In this document: one piece after another, positions 1 through 8,164 of the stretch
Layout: each line of letters opens with the position of its first letter
Position numbering within the stretch: the stretch's first letter is position 1
DNA from: Carboxylicivirga sediminis
Lineage (GTDB): Bacteria > Bacteroidota > Bacteroidia > Bacteroidales > Marinilabiliaceae
Reading direction: 5' to 3'
DNA: 60,087 nt
Assembly (NCBI RefSeq): GCF_018156225.1
Contig: NZ_JAGTAR010000034.1
Location: 1-60,087, forward strand
The notes under the pieces: generated by a model
The model's input: the letters and a program-made list of their open reading frames with translations, nothing else
Told to the model about the DNA's origin: nothing
Database searches by the model: none
Translations under genes and position numbers: made by a program

Positions 1-210
1 CTCAAATCGCTTATAAATGTTTAGTTTCAAGGAATATTTGTGAAAGCATAGCGAGCTATGGTGAACAGATATGACGATGAAAATGAATATTTATAGGTGA
101 AACTCTAAGCTTTTCCTTAAATAATCGATTTACTGCTTTAAATTTCATCACCGTAGCTCGCTACGCTTCTGAAATTTGCATTGTAAATCAGTTATTTAAG
201 AAATTTTGAG
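1..210. repeat. Inverted pair of a dispersed palindromic repeat
   Basis: Two copies of an element of about 90 bases face each other. The left copy runs from 1 to about 100. The right copy runs from 210 leftwards to about 110. Both begin CTCAAA and carry a palindrome at the same offset: CATAGCGAGCTATG at 47-60 and CGTAGCTCGCTACG at 152-165. Each palindrome pairs perfectly around a 2-base centre, and they differ by a compensated A-T to G-C change, so the palindrome itself seems to be what is conserved. A third copy lies at 60003-60087. No open frame of note lies inside. It could be a REP-like element, a small-RNA hairpin or a site for a dimeric protein; I do not recognise a named family. Confidence 0.75.
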
Positions 211-417
211 CTCTGTAATTTTAATCGAACTCAGGTTTTTAGCATACCTTCTGTCAATAAATCAGGATTGGGTTGTGATCATCTTTCTTTTCAGTAAAAA
301 AAGTTAAGAAATATATTTTCCATATGCGATAATTATTTAGGCTTAATGTTTAAAAATTCAATGGATTACTCTTGCTATTGGCTGTTGATGCAGCTTGTCG
401 AAAAGTATGGCATCATC

Positions 418-711
418 GGCTCATTAATTAAGTCGGAGATCAACTTTATTACTCCAGTTATTCAATTTATCTGCTCCAATTTTGATTTTATCGACCCAAA
501 TACTCATTTTATCACCTCAAAGATTGATTTTGCCGAATTGAGGAGTGACTTTATTTCTTCAGTTATTTATTTAATCTGTTCCAATTATGACTTTATCAGT
601 TCAGATATTCATTTTATTACCTCAATGATTCAATTTATTGAGCTGAGGAGTGTTTTTTATTTCAATTACTTTTAATTTATCGAGTCAAATGGTGACTTTG
701 TCAGCCTGTAA
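418..711. repeat. Degenerate 21-bp tandem array A (14 units, 105-bp higher-order period)
   Basis: Fourteen consecutive 21-base units fit without any insertion. The unit core is an ATTTTAT-like block at unit positions 5-11 followed by a TCAA-like block at positions 17-20. Units five apart resemble each other more than neighbours do. By hand count, units starting at 439, 460, 481, 502 and 523 match those at 544, 565, 586, 607 and 628 at 16, 17, 14, 18 and 14 of 21 bases, so a 105-base block was duplicated. Because 21 is a multiple of three, the array leaves one long frame open (346-675), which encodes hydrophobic heptads. I treat that frame as a by-product of the repeat. Confidence 0.85.
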
Positions 712-893
712 TACGATGATGAAGCAGAGATATCATCCGCACCTGGTAATTGAAGATTCTCTTTGGAATAATAGCGAATAAGTTTCACACAAAGTGCTTG
801 AATTTAAAAAAAGCAATTTCCTTGTGAATGAAGACTGTAAATAGGCACTTCTTATCCTTTTTGTGTAACTTATAGCATCTAAGATACCTTATT
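712..893. other. Leader region of the ATP-grasp/pseudo-GDH operon
   Basis: This stretch lies between array A and the first gene of the operon. It contains no repeat unit, no plausible gene and no clear TTTG / TAnnTTTG promoter pair. A T-rich block near 855-870 might be part of a promoter. There is no good Shine-Dalgarno sequence before the ATG at 894, which is usual for Bacteroidota. Confidence 0.4.
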
Positions 894-3800
894 ATGTCAT
901 CTATGCCTCATCCATTAAAGCTTCCGGCTACGGGTTCTCAGCGCGTGCTCGATACCTTGAACCAGGTTTTGGAAATTATTCAGCAGGAAAACCCGGTTGA
1001 TGAAACCATTGAAGAAGTGATAGAAATAGTGGGTAAAGGCTTTACCTACCCTGATATATGTGTGCGTATCCGCTATAAGCAGATTGAGTTTTCGACCAGC
1101 GGATTTATGGAGACCTTGAACGGGCTCACTGAGCGCTTTTCAACCATAGATGGTAAGAAAGGCGTTATTGATGCCTTTTATATAGAGGAACACCCGCCAA
1201 AAGACGAAGGCGTGTTTTCGCGCGATGAGCGCTCACTGCTCAACCAGCTGGCCCGTATGCTAACAGGTTTTATTAACCGCATTGTGGCCGAGCGTAGTCA
1301 TTCCGAATCGGTTGAGCGCCTCAAAGAATTATCAACCATTAACCGCACTACACGCATTATCAATGAAGGGAAGTCAATAGATGATGTGCTGCAACAAATA
1401 GCATTTATTATGCCCCTTGGCTGGCAGTACCCCGAGTTCACAGTGGCGCGCATCAGCTATGGCGGGCGCGAGTACAAGAGCGAACATTTTATGGAATCGG
1501 AGTGGGTGCAAACGCAGCGCTTACATACCAGCGACGGGCAATCGGGTTCCATAGATGTGTTTTATATCAAGGAATTTCCGTCGCTTAATGGTGACCCTTT
1601 TTTGGCCGAAGAGCGTGATTTATTAATCAACCTGTCGCGACTGATAACCGATTTTCTGAATAGCCAACTGGCCGCCAAAGATAAGTTTGAACGGCAAGAA
1701 AGGGTCAAAGAGCTGCAAACCATCAATGAAACGGCTCGTATTATTGCTCTTCAAATGCCCATTGCATATACCTTAAGTCACATTGTTGACCGCATGCCGG
1801 CGGGTATGCAGCACCCCGATTATTCGGTAGCCCGCATAACATTGGAAGGGCAGGAATACTTAAGTCCTGGTTTTGTTGAAACACCCTGGTTGCTGCGTCA
1901 CTCCTTTGAAACCATCAATGGTAAAAAAGGAACTGTTGAGATATACTATTTGAAAGAACTGGCCAAAACTCAGGAAGAGCTCTTTCTGAATGAAGAGAAT
2001 GACCTGATACTGAATCTGAGCCACCTGATAGTGGGCTACCTCAACAGCATGGAGGCTCGCAACCTGATGGAGAAGGTGGGGCATCCGCACCAGGTTAGAA
2101 CCGTTAGCCATGAGTCAGATGTTGTGACCGAATCAACCGGTAACAGCAAGCACCTGTTGCAGAATTTTATGCACCGTAACAATGCGGCGCGGGATATTTA
2201 CCACGATTTAATGCCCTTTAAAGTCAAGGAAATACTGCTGGTAGCCACTTTGTATGATGCTTATGCCATTGAAAATGAAGGACGATTCACCGAACAGGTG
2301 ATGGGTGGGTTTTACCAGTTGCACCTCTCGCTATTGCCACGTGTAACAGGGGTTACCACCTATGAGGAAGCCATGGCCAAACTCAGCGAAAAGCACTACG
2401 ACCTTATTATTGTGATGGTGGGCGTTGAAAAACAGTCGCCCATGGCACTCAGCCAGATGGTGAAAAAGGAATACCCCTACATTCCCATTTTCATGCTGCT
2501 CAATAACGATGGCGATATACCATATTTTCAGGCTCGCCAGCGCGAGTTAGGTGTACTCGATGAGATTTTTGTGTGGAATGGCGATCCTAAGGTGTTTTCA
2601 TCCATGGTTTACCACCTTGAGGACAAGGTGAATGTGGAGAATGATACAGAGATAGGGCTGGCTCGCGTTATTCTGTTGGTAGAGGATTCGGTGCGCTATT
2701 ACTCCAAGTATTTGCCACTGCTTTATGCCAGTGTGCTGGAACAAACCAAACGCCTGATAGATGATGTGAAAGAGGATGAGCTGTATGCTGTGTTAAGGCA
2801 TAAGGCACGACCTAAAATACTACTGGCCCGCACCTATGAAGAGGCCCAGGAGATATTTGAAAAGTACCGCGACTACCTGTTATGCCTTATCTCTGATGTG
2901 GAGTTTTCAAAAAACGGGCAGCAAAATGCCAATGCCGGTTTTGAACTGGTTAACTACGTTAAGTCGCACATCAAAGATTTGCCGGTCATACTACAGTCAT
3001 CCAAAATAGAGTATTCGCAGGATGCCTATGAGCTAAAAACTGTTTTTATCAACAAATATTCCGAAAGCCTGATTCAAGATATCAAAACCTTTATCAGCCA
3101 TTATCTGGGCTTTGGTAATTTTGCCTATAAAGATGCCAATGGTCGCACCATTGCTGTAGCCCGCAACCTGAAGGAGTTTGAACGCACCATGCGCAAAGTA
3201 CCAGCTGAATCAATCGTCTACCATGCACGGAAAAATCACTTCTCTTTATGGCTGATGGCGCGTGGCGAGATTAGGATTGCCCGTAAGATAGCCCCGTACC
3301 GCATCACCGATTTTGAGGGAGCTGAAGAGATACGTTCGTACCTGTTAGAGGTGATTAAGCGGCACCGCGAGGAGAAGAACCAGGGCAAGGTCATTGATTT
3401 TGATGAGGTGGAAGTCATTGATGACACCAATATTGTTAGCCTCTCGGGTGGTTCGCTGGGAGGTAAAGGGCGGGGCCTGTCTTTTATCAACACCCTCTTG
3501 TTTAATTTTGATTTTGAAACACATGTACCAGGTATTAATATTCGTACACCACGCACTACGGTGGTGGGAGCCGATGAGTTTGAGTTATTTATGGAACGTA
3601 ACAGTTTCAGAGAACTCATCTTTCGTAACCTCAACTATCACCAGATAAAAAAACTCTTTCTGGGTGGGGAACTGTCTTTATCGCTGGTACAGCGCCTGAA
3701 ACGCCTGCTGACCATATTTACAGGTCCTATTGCGGTGCGTTCATCCGGCTTGCTGGAAGATAGCCAGAAGCAGCCATTCTCCGGTGTGTTTGAAACCTAC

Positions 3801-5105
3801 CTCTTGCCTAATAATGCCGATACTCAGCAGGAACGGCTTAAAGAGTTGTGCAACGCCATCAAACTGGTGTTTGCCTCCGTGTTTAGTGATTCTGCCAGGG
3901 CTTTTACCGAGGCGGTTGATTTTAAAATTGAGGAGGAGAAAATGGCTGTTGTGATACAGGAGGCAGTGGGGCATACGCACGACAATGTATTTTACCCGCA
4001 TATAAGTGGCGTTGCTCAGTCGTACAACTATTACTCATTTGGTCACATGAATCCCGAGGATGGCTTCGCAGTGATGGCCCTGGGTTTTGGTAAGTATGTG
4101 GTGGATGGTGAAAAAGCCTTGCGCTTTTGTCCGGTTTATCCGGACCTGGATAATAACTCGGCCAAGGACCAGTTGAAGAATAGCCAGACAGAGTTTTATG
4201 CCATTGATTTAAGAAAGAAAAATCTGAACCTGCTTGAGGGGGAGACGGCAGGACTGGTGCGCCTCGATGTTGATGAGGCTGAAATGCATGGGACGCTCAG
4301 TCATCTGGCCTCGGTTTATAATCCCGATAATAATACCATACAGGCCGGACTGGATGCCAGCGGGCCACGTGTGCTAAACTTTGCCGATATACTCAAGTAT
4401 AAATATATTCCTTTGTCCAGGGCACTGGAAGTAGTGCTCGATGTGGTGAAGGAGTCCATGGGTGCACCGGTGGAAATAGAGTTTGCTGTGGATCTGAAAA
4501 AAGACAAGGATGGACGGGCTACCTTCTACCTTTTACAGATTAAGCCGTTACTGGGTGGTGCGCAAAACTACAGCATCAATATGGAGCGCATTAATACCGA
4601 TGAAATAATCCTGCAATCGGAGCAAAGTATGGGCAATGGCAAGAACAAAACCATTACTGACATCATTTATATAGATAGTGCCCGGTTTGATAAGGCCAAA
4701 ACAAGGGATATGGCCAGCGAAATTGAGCGCTTAAATGCAAAGATGAAACAAGAAAACAGGCATTATATATTAATAGGGCCGGGTAGATGGGGCACGCGCG
4801 ATCCGTGGATTGGCATACCCGTCAACTGGACCCAGATATCTAATGCCAAGATGATTGTAGAAACCGATCTGGATGATTTTCCTTTGGAGGCTTCCTGTGG
4901 TTCGCATTTTTTTCATAATGTTACCACCATGCAGGTGGGCTATTGCTCAGTGGTGAAGAGTGAGCCCGCATCGTTTATCAAGTGGGAAGTGCTGAAAGAT
5001 GCCAGGCAAATTGAGCAGACCACCTATTTCAGACATATTCGCTTTGATAAGCCCTTGGTGATGCGCATGGATGGTAAAAAACGGAAAGCAATCATTACCT
5101 TGTAG
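894..5105 (+). CDS. GAF-like x3 / receiver x2 / PEP-synthase-type ATP-grasp regulator
   Basis: A 1403-residue soluble protein. Three repeats of about 120 residues (15-135, 142-262, 272-387) share a YPxxxVARI-like strand and a GxIDxFYIxE strand and resemble GAF-type sensor domains. Two receiver-like domains follow. The first (445-575) has no aspartate at the phosphoacceptor position (DLIIV at 503-507). The second (592-735) keeps VEDS at 596-599, Asp668, Ser702/703 and Lys721. A PPDK_N/PEP-synthase ATP-grasp domain spans about 845-1220, with SLGGKGRGL at 854-862, AVRSS at 947-951 and LQIKP at 1214-1218, so its ATP-site residues look intact. The phosphohistidine swivel domain and PEP-binding barrel of true PEP synthases are absent; instead there is a conserved tail with GPGRWG at 1295-1300. 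It is first in an operon with a shorter paralogue 36 bases downstream. I infer nucleotide-dependent regulation rather than PEP synthesis. Confidence 0.85.
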   Translation: MSSMPHPLKLPATGSQRVLDTLNQVLEIIQQENPVDETIEEVIEIVGKGFTYPDICVRIRYKQIEFSTSGFMETLNGLTERFSTIDGKKGVIDAFYIEEHPPKDEGVFSRDERSLLNQLARMLTGFINRIVAERSHSESVERLKELSTINRTTRIINEGKSIDDVLQQIAFIMPLGWQYPEFTVARISYGGREYKSEHFMESEWVQTQRLHTSDGQSGSIDVFYIKEFPSLNGDPFLAEERDLLINLSRLITDFLNSQLAAKDKFERQERVKELQTINETARIIALQMPIAYTLSHIVDRMPAGMQHPDYSVARITLEGQEYLSPGFVETPWLLRHSFETINGKKGTVEIYYLKELAKTQEELFLNEENDLILNLSHLIVGYLNSMEARNLMEKVGHPHQVRTVSHESDVVTESTGNSKHLLQNFMHRNNAARDIYHDLMPFKVKEILLVATLYDAYAIENEGRFTEQVMGGFYQLHLSLLPRVTGVTTYEEAMAKLSEKHYDLIIVMVGVEKQSPMALSQMVKKEYPYIPIFMLLNNDGDIPYFQARQRELGVLDEIFVWNGDPKVFSSMVYHLEDKVNVENDTEIGLARVILLVEDSVRYYSKYLPLLYASVLEQTKRLIDDVKEDELYAVLRHKARPKILLARTYEEAQEIFEKYRDYLLCLISDVEFSKNGQQNANAGFELVNYVKSHIKDLPVILQSSKIEYSQDAYELKTVFINKYSESLIQDIKTFISHYLGFGNFAYKDANGRTIAVARNLKEFERTMRKVPAESIVYHARKNHFSLWLMARGEIRIARKIAPYRITDFEGAEEIRSYLLEVIKRHREEKNQGKVIDFDEVEVIDDTNIVSLSGGSLGGKGRGLSFINTLLFNFDFETHVPGINIRTPRTTVVGADEFELFMERNSFRELIFRNLNYHQIKKLFLGGELSLSLVQRLKRLLTIFTGPIAVRSSGLLEDSQKQPFSGVFETYLLPNNADTQQERLKELCNAIKLVFASVFSDSARAFTEAVDFKIEEEKMAVVIQEAVGHTHDNVFYPHISGVAQSYNYYSFGHMNPEDGFAVMALGFGKYVVDGEKALRFCPVYPDLDNNSAKDQLKNSQTEFYAIDLRKKNLNLLEGETAGLVRLDVDEAEMHGTLSHLASVYNPDNNTIQAGLDASGPRVLNFADILKYKYIPLSRALEVVLDVVKESMGAPVEIEFAVDLKKDKDGRATFYLLQIKPLLGGAQNYSINMERINTDEIILQSEQSMGNGKNKTITDIIYIDSARFDKAKTRDMASEIERLNAKMKQENRHYILIGPGRWGTRDPWIGIPVNWTQISNAKMIVETDLDDFPLEASCGSHFFHNVTTMQVGYCSVVKSEPASFIKWEVLKDARQIEQTTYFRHIRFDKPLVMRMDGKKRKAIITL

Positions 5106-5141
5106 GCACATAAACCAGTAATCAGCGTAACTATTAGTTTA

Positions 5142-8100
5142 ATGACAAACCCACAAAATATACAGCAGACCGGCTATTTTTCTGAAACACCTTTTGGGCA
5201 CCTGATGCAAAAGCGCATCCATAAAGTTCTGCTAATCTGCAGTGGCTACGATGCCTTTATGTTGGATGAGGACGGGCGTATTGATGAGCAGATTTTCAAT
5301 GAGTACGTGTCGCTCAACCTGCGTTATCCACCTCATTTCATTCATGTTGAGACCTCTGAAGAAGCTTTGGAGGTGCTGGGTAGTGAGCAAATCGACTTGG
5401 TTATTACCATGTTGAGTATCGGCGGAATGGACCCTTTCTCAATGGCCAAAAAGGTTAAAGAATCGTATGAGAAGATTCCGATTGTGGTGCTCACTCCGTT
5501 CTCCCGCGAAGTATCGGTGAGGATGCGCCGTGAAGATACGAGTGCCATTGATTATATCTTCTGCTGGCTGGGCAATGCCGACATTATGCTGGCCATTATC
5601 AAGCTGATTGAAGACGAGATGAATGTGCAGCATGATGTGGAAGAGGTGGGGGTGCAAGCCATCTTGTTGGTGGAGGATTCGGTCAGGTTTTATTCGAGCT
5701 ATCTGCCGCTTATCTATCGCATCATACTTACGCAGGCCAAAAAATTTATGGATGAAGGGCTGAATGAACACCAGAAAATGATGCGCATGCGCGGACGCCC
5801 TAAAATTATGCTGGCACGCACCTATGAAGAAGCCATCGCTATTTATGAGAAATATGAAGATAATCTGCTGGGAATCATTTCTGATGTATCCTATGCAAAA
5901 GGAGGTGTGAAAGATACTGAGGCTGGTATTAAGCTGGCCAGGCACGTCAAAGAACGGAATAAGTACATGCCGTTTCTGTTGCAATCCTCTAATCGCAGCC
6001 TCGAAAAGGTAGCTAAGGATTTAAAGGTCGCTTTCTTATATAAGCATTCTTCATCGCTGTTAAGGCGCCTCAAGCATTTTATTAATAAATACCTGGCTTT
6101 TGGTGATTTTGTTTTTGTAGACCCTTCCAACGGGCAGGAAGTGGGACGGGTAAGTAGCCTGAAGGAGTTGCAGGAGAAATTATTTCAAATTCCGGATGAA
6201 TCCTTGTTTTACCATTTTCAGCGCGATCATGTTTCAAAATGGCTCAATGCCAGGGCTTTGTTTTCCATTGCTGAGGTGATTAAATACTTGAAGGTGGAAG
6301 ATTTTGCCAATCTGGATGCCACCAAACGCTTTTTGTTCGACACCATTGCCAATTTCCGATACAGCAAGTCGCGTGGCGTTATTGCCAAGTTTTACCGCGA
6401 ACGCTTTGATGAATACCTTACATTTACCAGAATTGGAGATGGCACCATCGGTGGTAAAGCCCGGGGACTGGCATTTCTTAACCTGTTGATAAAGAAGTAT
6501 GATGCTATCCATGCCTTCGACAATGTATTGGTTACTATTCCGCGAACCGTCGTGCTCAGTACCGATGTGTTTGACGAATTTATGGAGGTGAATGAATTGT
6601 ATCCGATAGCCTTGTCAGAGGCTAGTGATGAGGAGATACTGAAAGCCTTTGTAAAAGCGCATTTACCAGAGCGTATTCATGGTGACTTGTATAAATTTAT
6701 TTCCATCGTTAATAAGCCCATTGCCGTGCGTTCATCAAGTGTGTTGGAAGATAGCCATTACCAACCTTTTGCTGGGATCTATTCAACCTACATGATTGCC
6801 AATAATGATGAGGAAAATATTGTGCTGGAACAGTTGTGTAATGCCATTAAGTGCGTTTATGCCTCTGCATTTTATAATTCCAGCAAGCGTTACATGGAAG
6901 CCACCATGAACGTAATAGATGAGGAACGCATGGGTATTGTGCTGCAGGAGGTGGTTGGTCAGCGCCATGGCGATGTGTTTTATCCAACCTTTTCAGGCGT
7001 AGGACGCTCTGTTAACTTTTACCCTATTGAACCTGAGAAAGCCGAGGATGGAACTGTTAATGTGGCCATGGGATTGGGTAAACACATTGTAGAAGGCAGT
7101 GCTTCCTTACGATTCTCCCCCAAATATCCGCAGAAAATACTGCAATTATCCAGCACCGACATGGCCGTTCGCGAAACACAAAAGAACTTTTTTGCGCTTG
7201 ATCTTAAGTCATCCAGCTTTCATCCTTCAGTCAATGATTCCGTAAACATTGAGAAGCTCGACCTGAAAACAGCTGAGGAACATGGTACCTTACGCTGGCT
7301 GGGATCGGTATACGATTATAACAACCACATGATTAGGGATGGTTTAATGGCCAAAGGCTTGCGCCTGGTTACCTTTGCCAATGTGCTTAAATACGATGCT
7401 TTTCCGTTGGCCCCAATTATTCAGAAGGTTATGGAGATTGGTCAGAAGGAAATGAATCAGCCGGTTGAGGTGGAGTTTGCAGTGGATTTGCAGGTGCCTC
7501 AAGGACAGCCACCTGTATTTTACCTTTTGCAAATCAGGCCTATTGTTGACTCCAAAGAGTCCATTACAGAGAAGCTGGAAGAGCTTGAACCATCAGATAC
7601 TTTGGTACATTCAACATCGGCTCTTGGAAATGGAATTATTGATGATATACAGGATGTTATATATATTAGGCCAGAATCATTTAACCCGGCCAATAACACT
7701 AAGCTGGTGTTCATTATTGAGCAATTAAATGCTCCGTTTCATCGAAACCATAAGTCATATATTTTGATTGGTCCCGGGCGGTGGGGGTCGCAGGATTCCT
7801 GGCTGGGAGTTCCGGTTAAATGGACACAGATTTCGGCGGCCCGCCTTATTGTGGAAACAGGCCTTGAAAATTACCGGGTTGATCCATCGCAAGGCACACA
7901 TTTCTTTCAGAATCTGACAAGCCTGCGTGTTGGTTATTTTACGGTGACCCCTTCCATTGGCGATGGTTTTGTAGACACAAGCTACCTCGACAGTTTACCT
8001 GCCGAATATGAGGATGAGTATCTGAGGCATGTGCGTTTGCCATCGGCCTGCACAGTGAAGATTGATGGTCAGAAGGGGATAGGAGTGGTATTACCACCTG

Positions 8101-8153
8101 GATATAATGCTGCCAAAAATGAAGAATTTCCTCTGGAATATAGTATCGAATAA
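5142..8153 (+). CDS. Receiver x2 / PEP-synthase-type ATP-grasp protein
   Basis: A 1003-residue paralogue of the preceding protein, collinear with it from the first receiver domain onward but without the GAF-like repeats. Receiver 1 (about 28-160) has IDLVITML at 84-91 and lacks a clear phosphoacceptor. Receiver 2 (172-312) has VEDS at 177-180, Asp248, Ser282/283 and Lys301. The ATP-grasp domain (about 430-805) carries TIGGKARGL at 435-443, AVRSS at 528-532 and LQIRP at 796-800. The C-terminal tail again contains GPGRWG (877-882). From memory, a protein of this length and order is widespread in Bacteroidales and is often labelled PEP synthase or pyruvate phosphate dikinase. The lack of the catalytic histidine domain argues against that activity. 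It ends 11 bases before the GDH homologue, so co-translation is likely. Confidence 0.88.
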   Translation: MTNPQNIQQTGYFSETPFGHLMQKRIHKVLLICSGYDAFMLDEDGRIDEQIFNEYVSLNLRYPPHFIHVETSEEALEVLGSEQIDLVITMLSIGGMDPFSMAKKVKESYEKIPIVVLTPFSREVSVRMRREDTSAIDYIFCWLGNADIMLAIIKLIEDEMNVQHDVEEVGVQAILLVEDSVRFYSSYLPLIYRIILTQAKKFMDEGLNEHQKMMRMRGRPKIMLARTYEEAIAIYEKYEDNLLGIISDVSYAKGGVKDTEAGIKLARHVKERNKYMPFLLQSSNRSLEKVAKDLKVAFLYKHSSSLLRRLKHFINKYLAFGDFVFVDPSNGQEVGRVSSLKELQEKLFQIPDESLFYHFQRDHVSKWLNARALFSIAEVIKYLKVEDFANLDATKRFLFDTIANFRYSKSRGVIAKFYRERFDEYLTFTRIGDGTIGGKARGLAFLNLLIKKYDAIHAFDNVLVTIPRTVVLSTDVFDEFMEVNELYPIALSEASDEEILKAFVKAHLPERIHGDLYKFISIVNKPIAVRSSSVLEDSHYQPFAGIYSTYMIANNDEENIVLEQLCNAIKCVYASAFYNSSKRYMEATMNVIDEERMGIVLQEVVGQRHGDVFYPTFSGVGRSVNFYPIEPEKAEDGTVNVAMGLGKHIVEGSASLRFSPKYPQKILQLSSTDMAVRETQKNFFALDLKSSSFHPSVNDSVNIEKLDLKTAEEHGTLRWLGSVYDYNNHMIRDGLMAKGLRLVTFANVLKYDAFPLAPIIQKVMEIGQKEMNQPVEVEFAVDLQVPQGQPPVFYLLQIRPIVDSKESITEKLEELEPSDTLVHSTSALGNGIIDDIQDVIYIRPESFNPANNTKLVFIIEQLNAPFHRNHKSYILIGPGRWGSQDSWLGVPVKWTQISAARLIVETGLENYRVDPSQGTHFFQNLTSLRVGYFTVTPSIGDGFVDTSYLDSLPAEYEDEYLRHVRLPSACTVKIDGQKGIGVVLPPGYNAAKNEEFPLEYSIE

Positions 8154-8164
8154 AAACTTCAATT

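Noticed and set aside
346-675. 109-codon open frame across array A
   Set aside because: The frame is open because the 21-bp repeat unit is a multiple of three. It has no ribosome site, starts before the array with unrelated residues, and all codon positions vary alike.
894-8153. Annotation as PEP synthase or pyruvate phosphate dikinase
   Set aside because: The phosphohistidine domain and PEP-binding barrel are missing; only the ATP-grasp domain is present.
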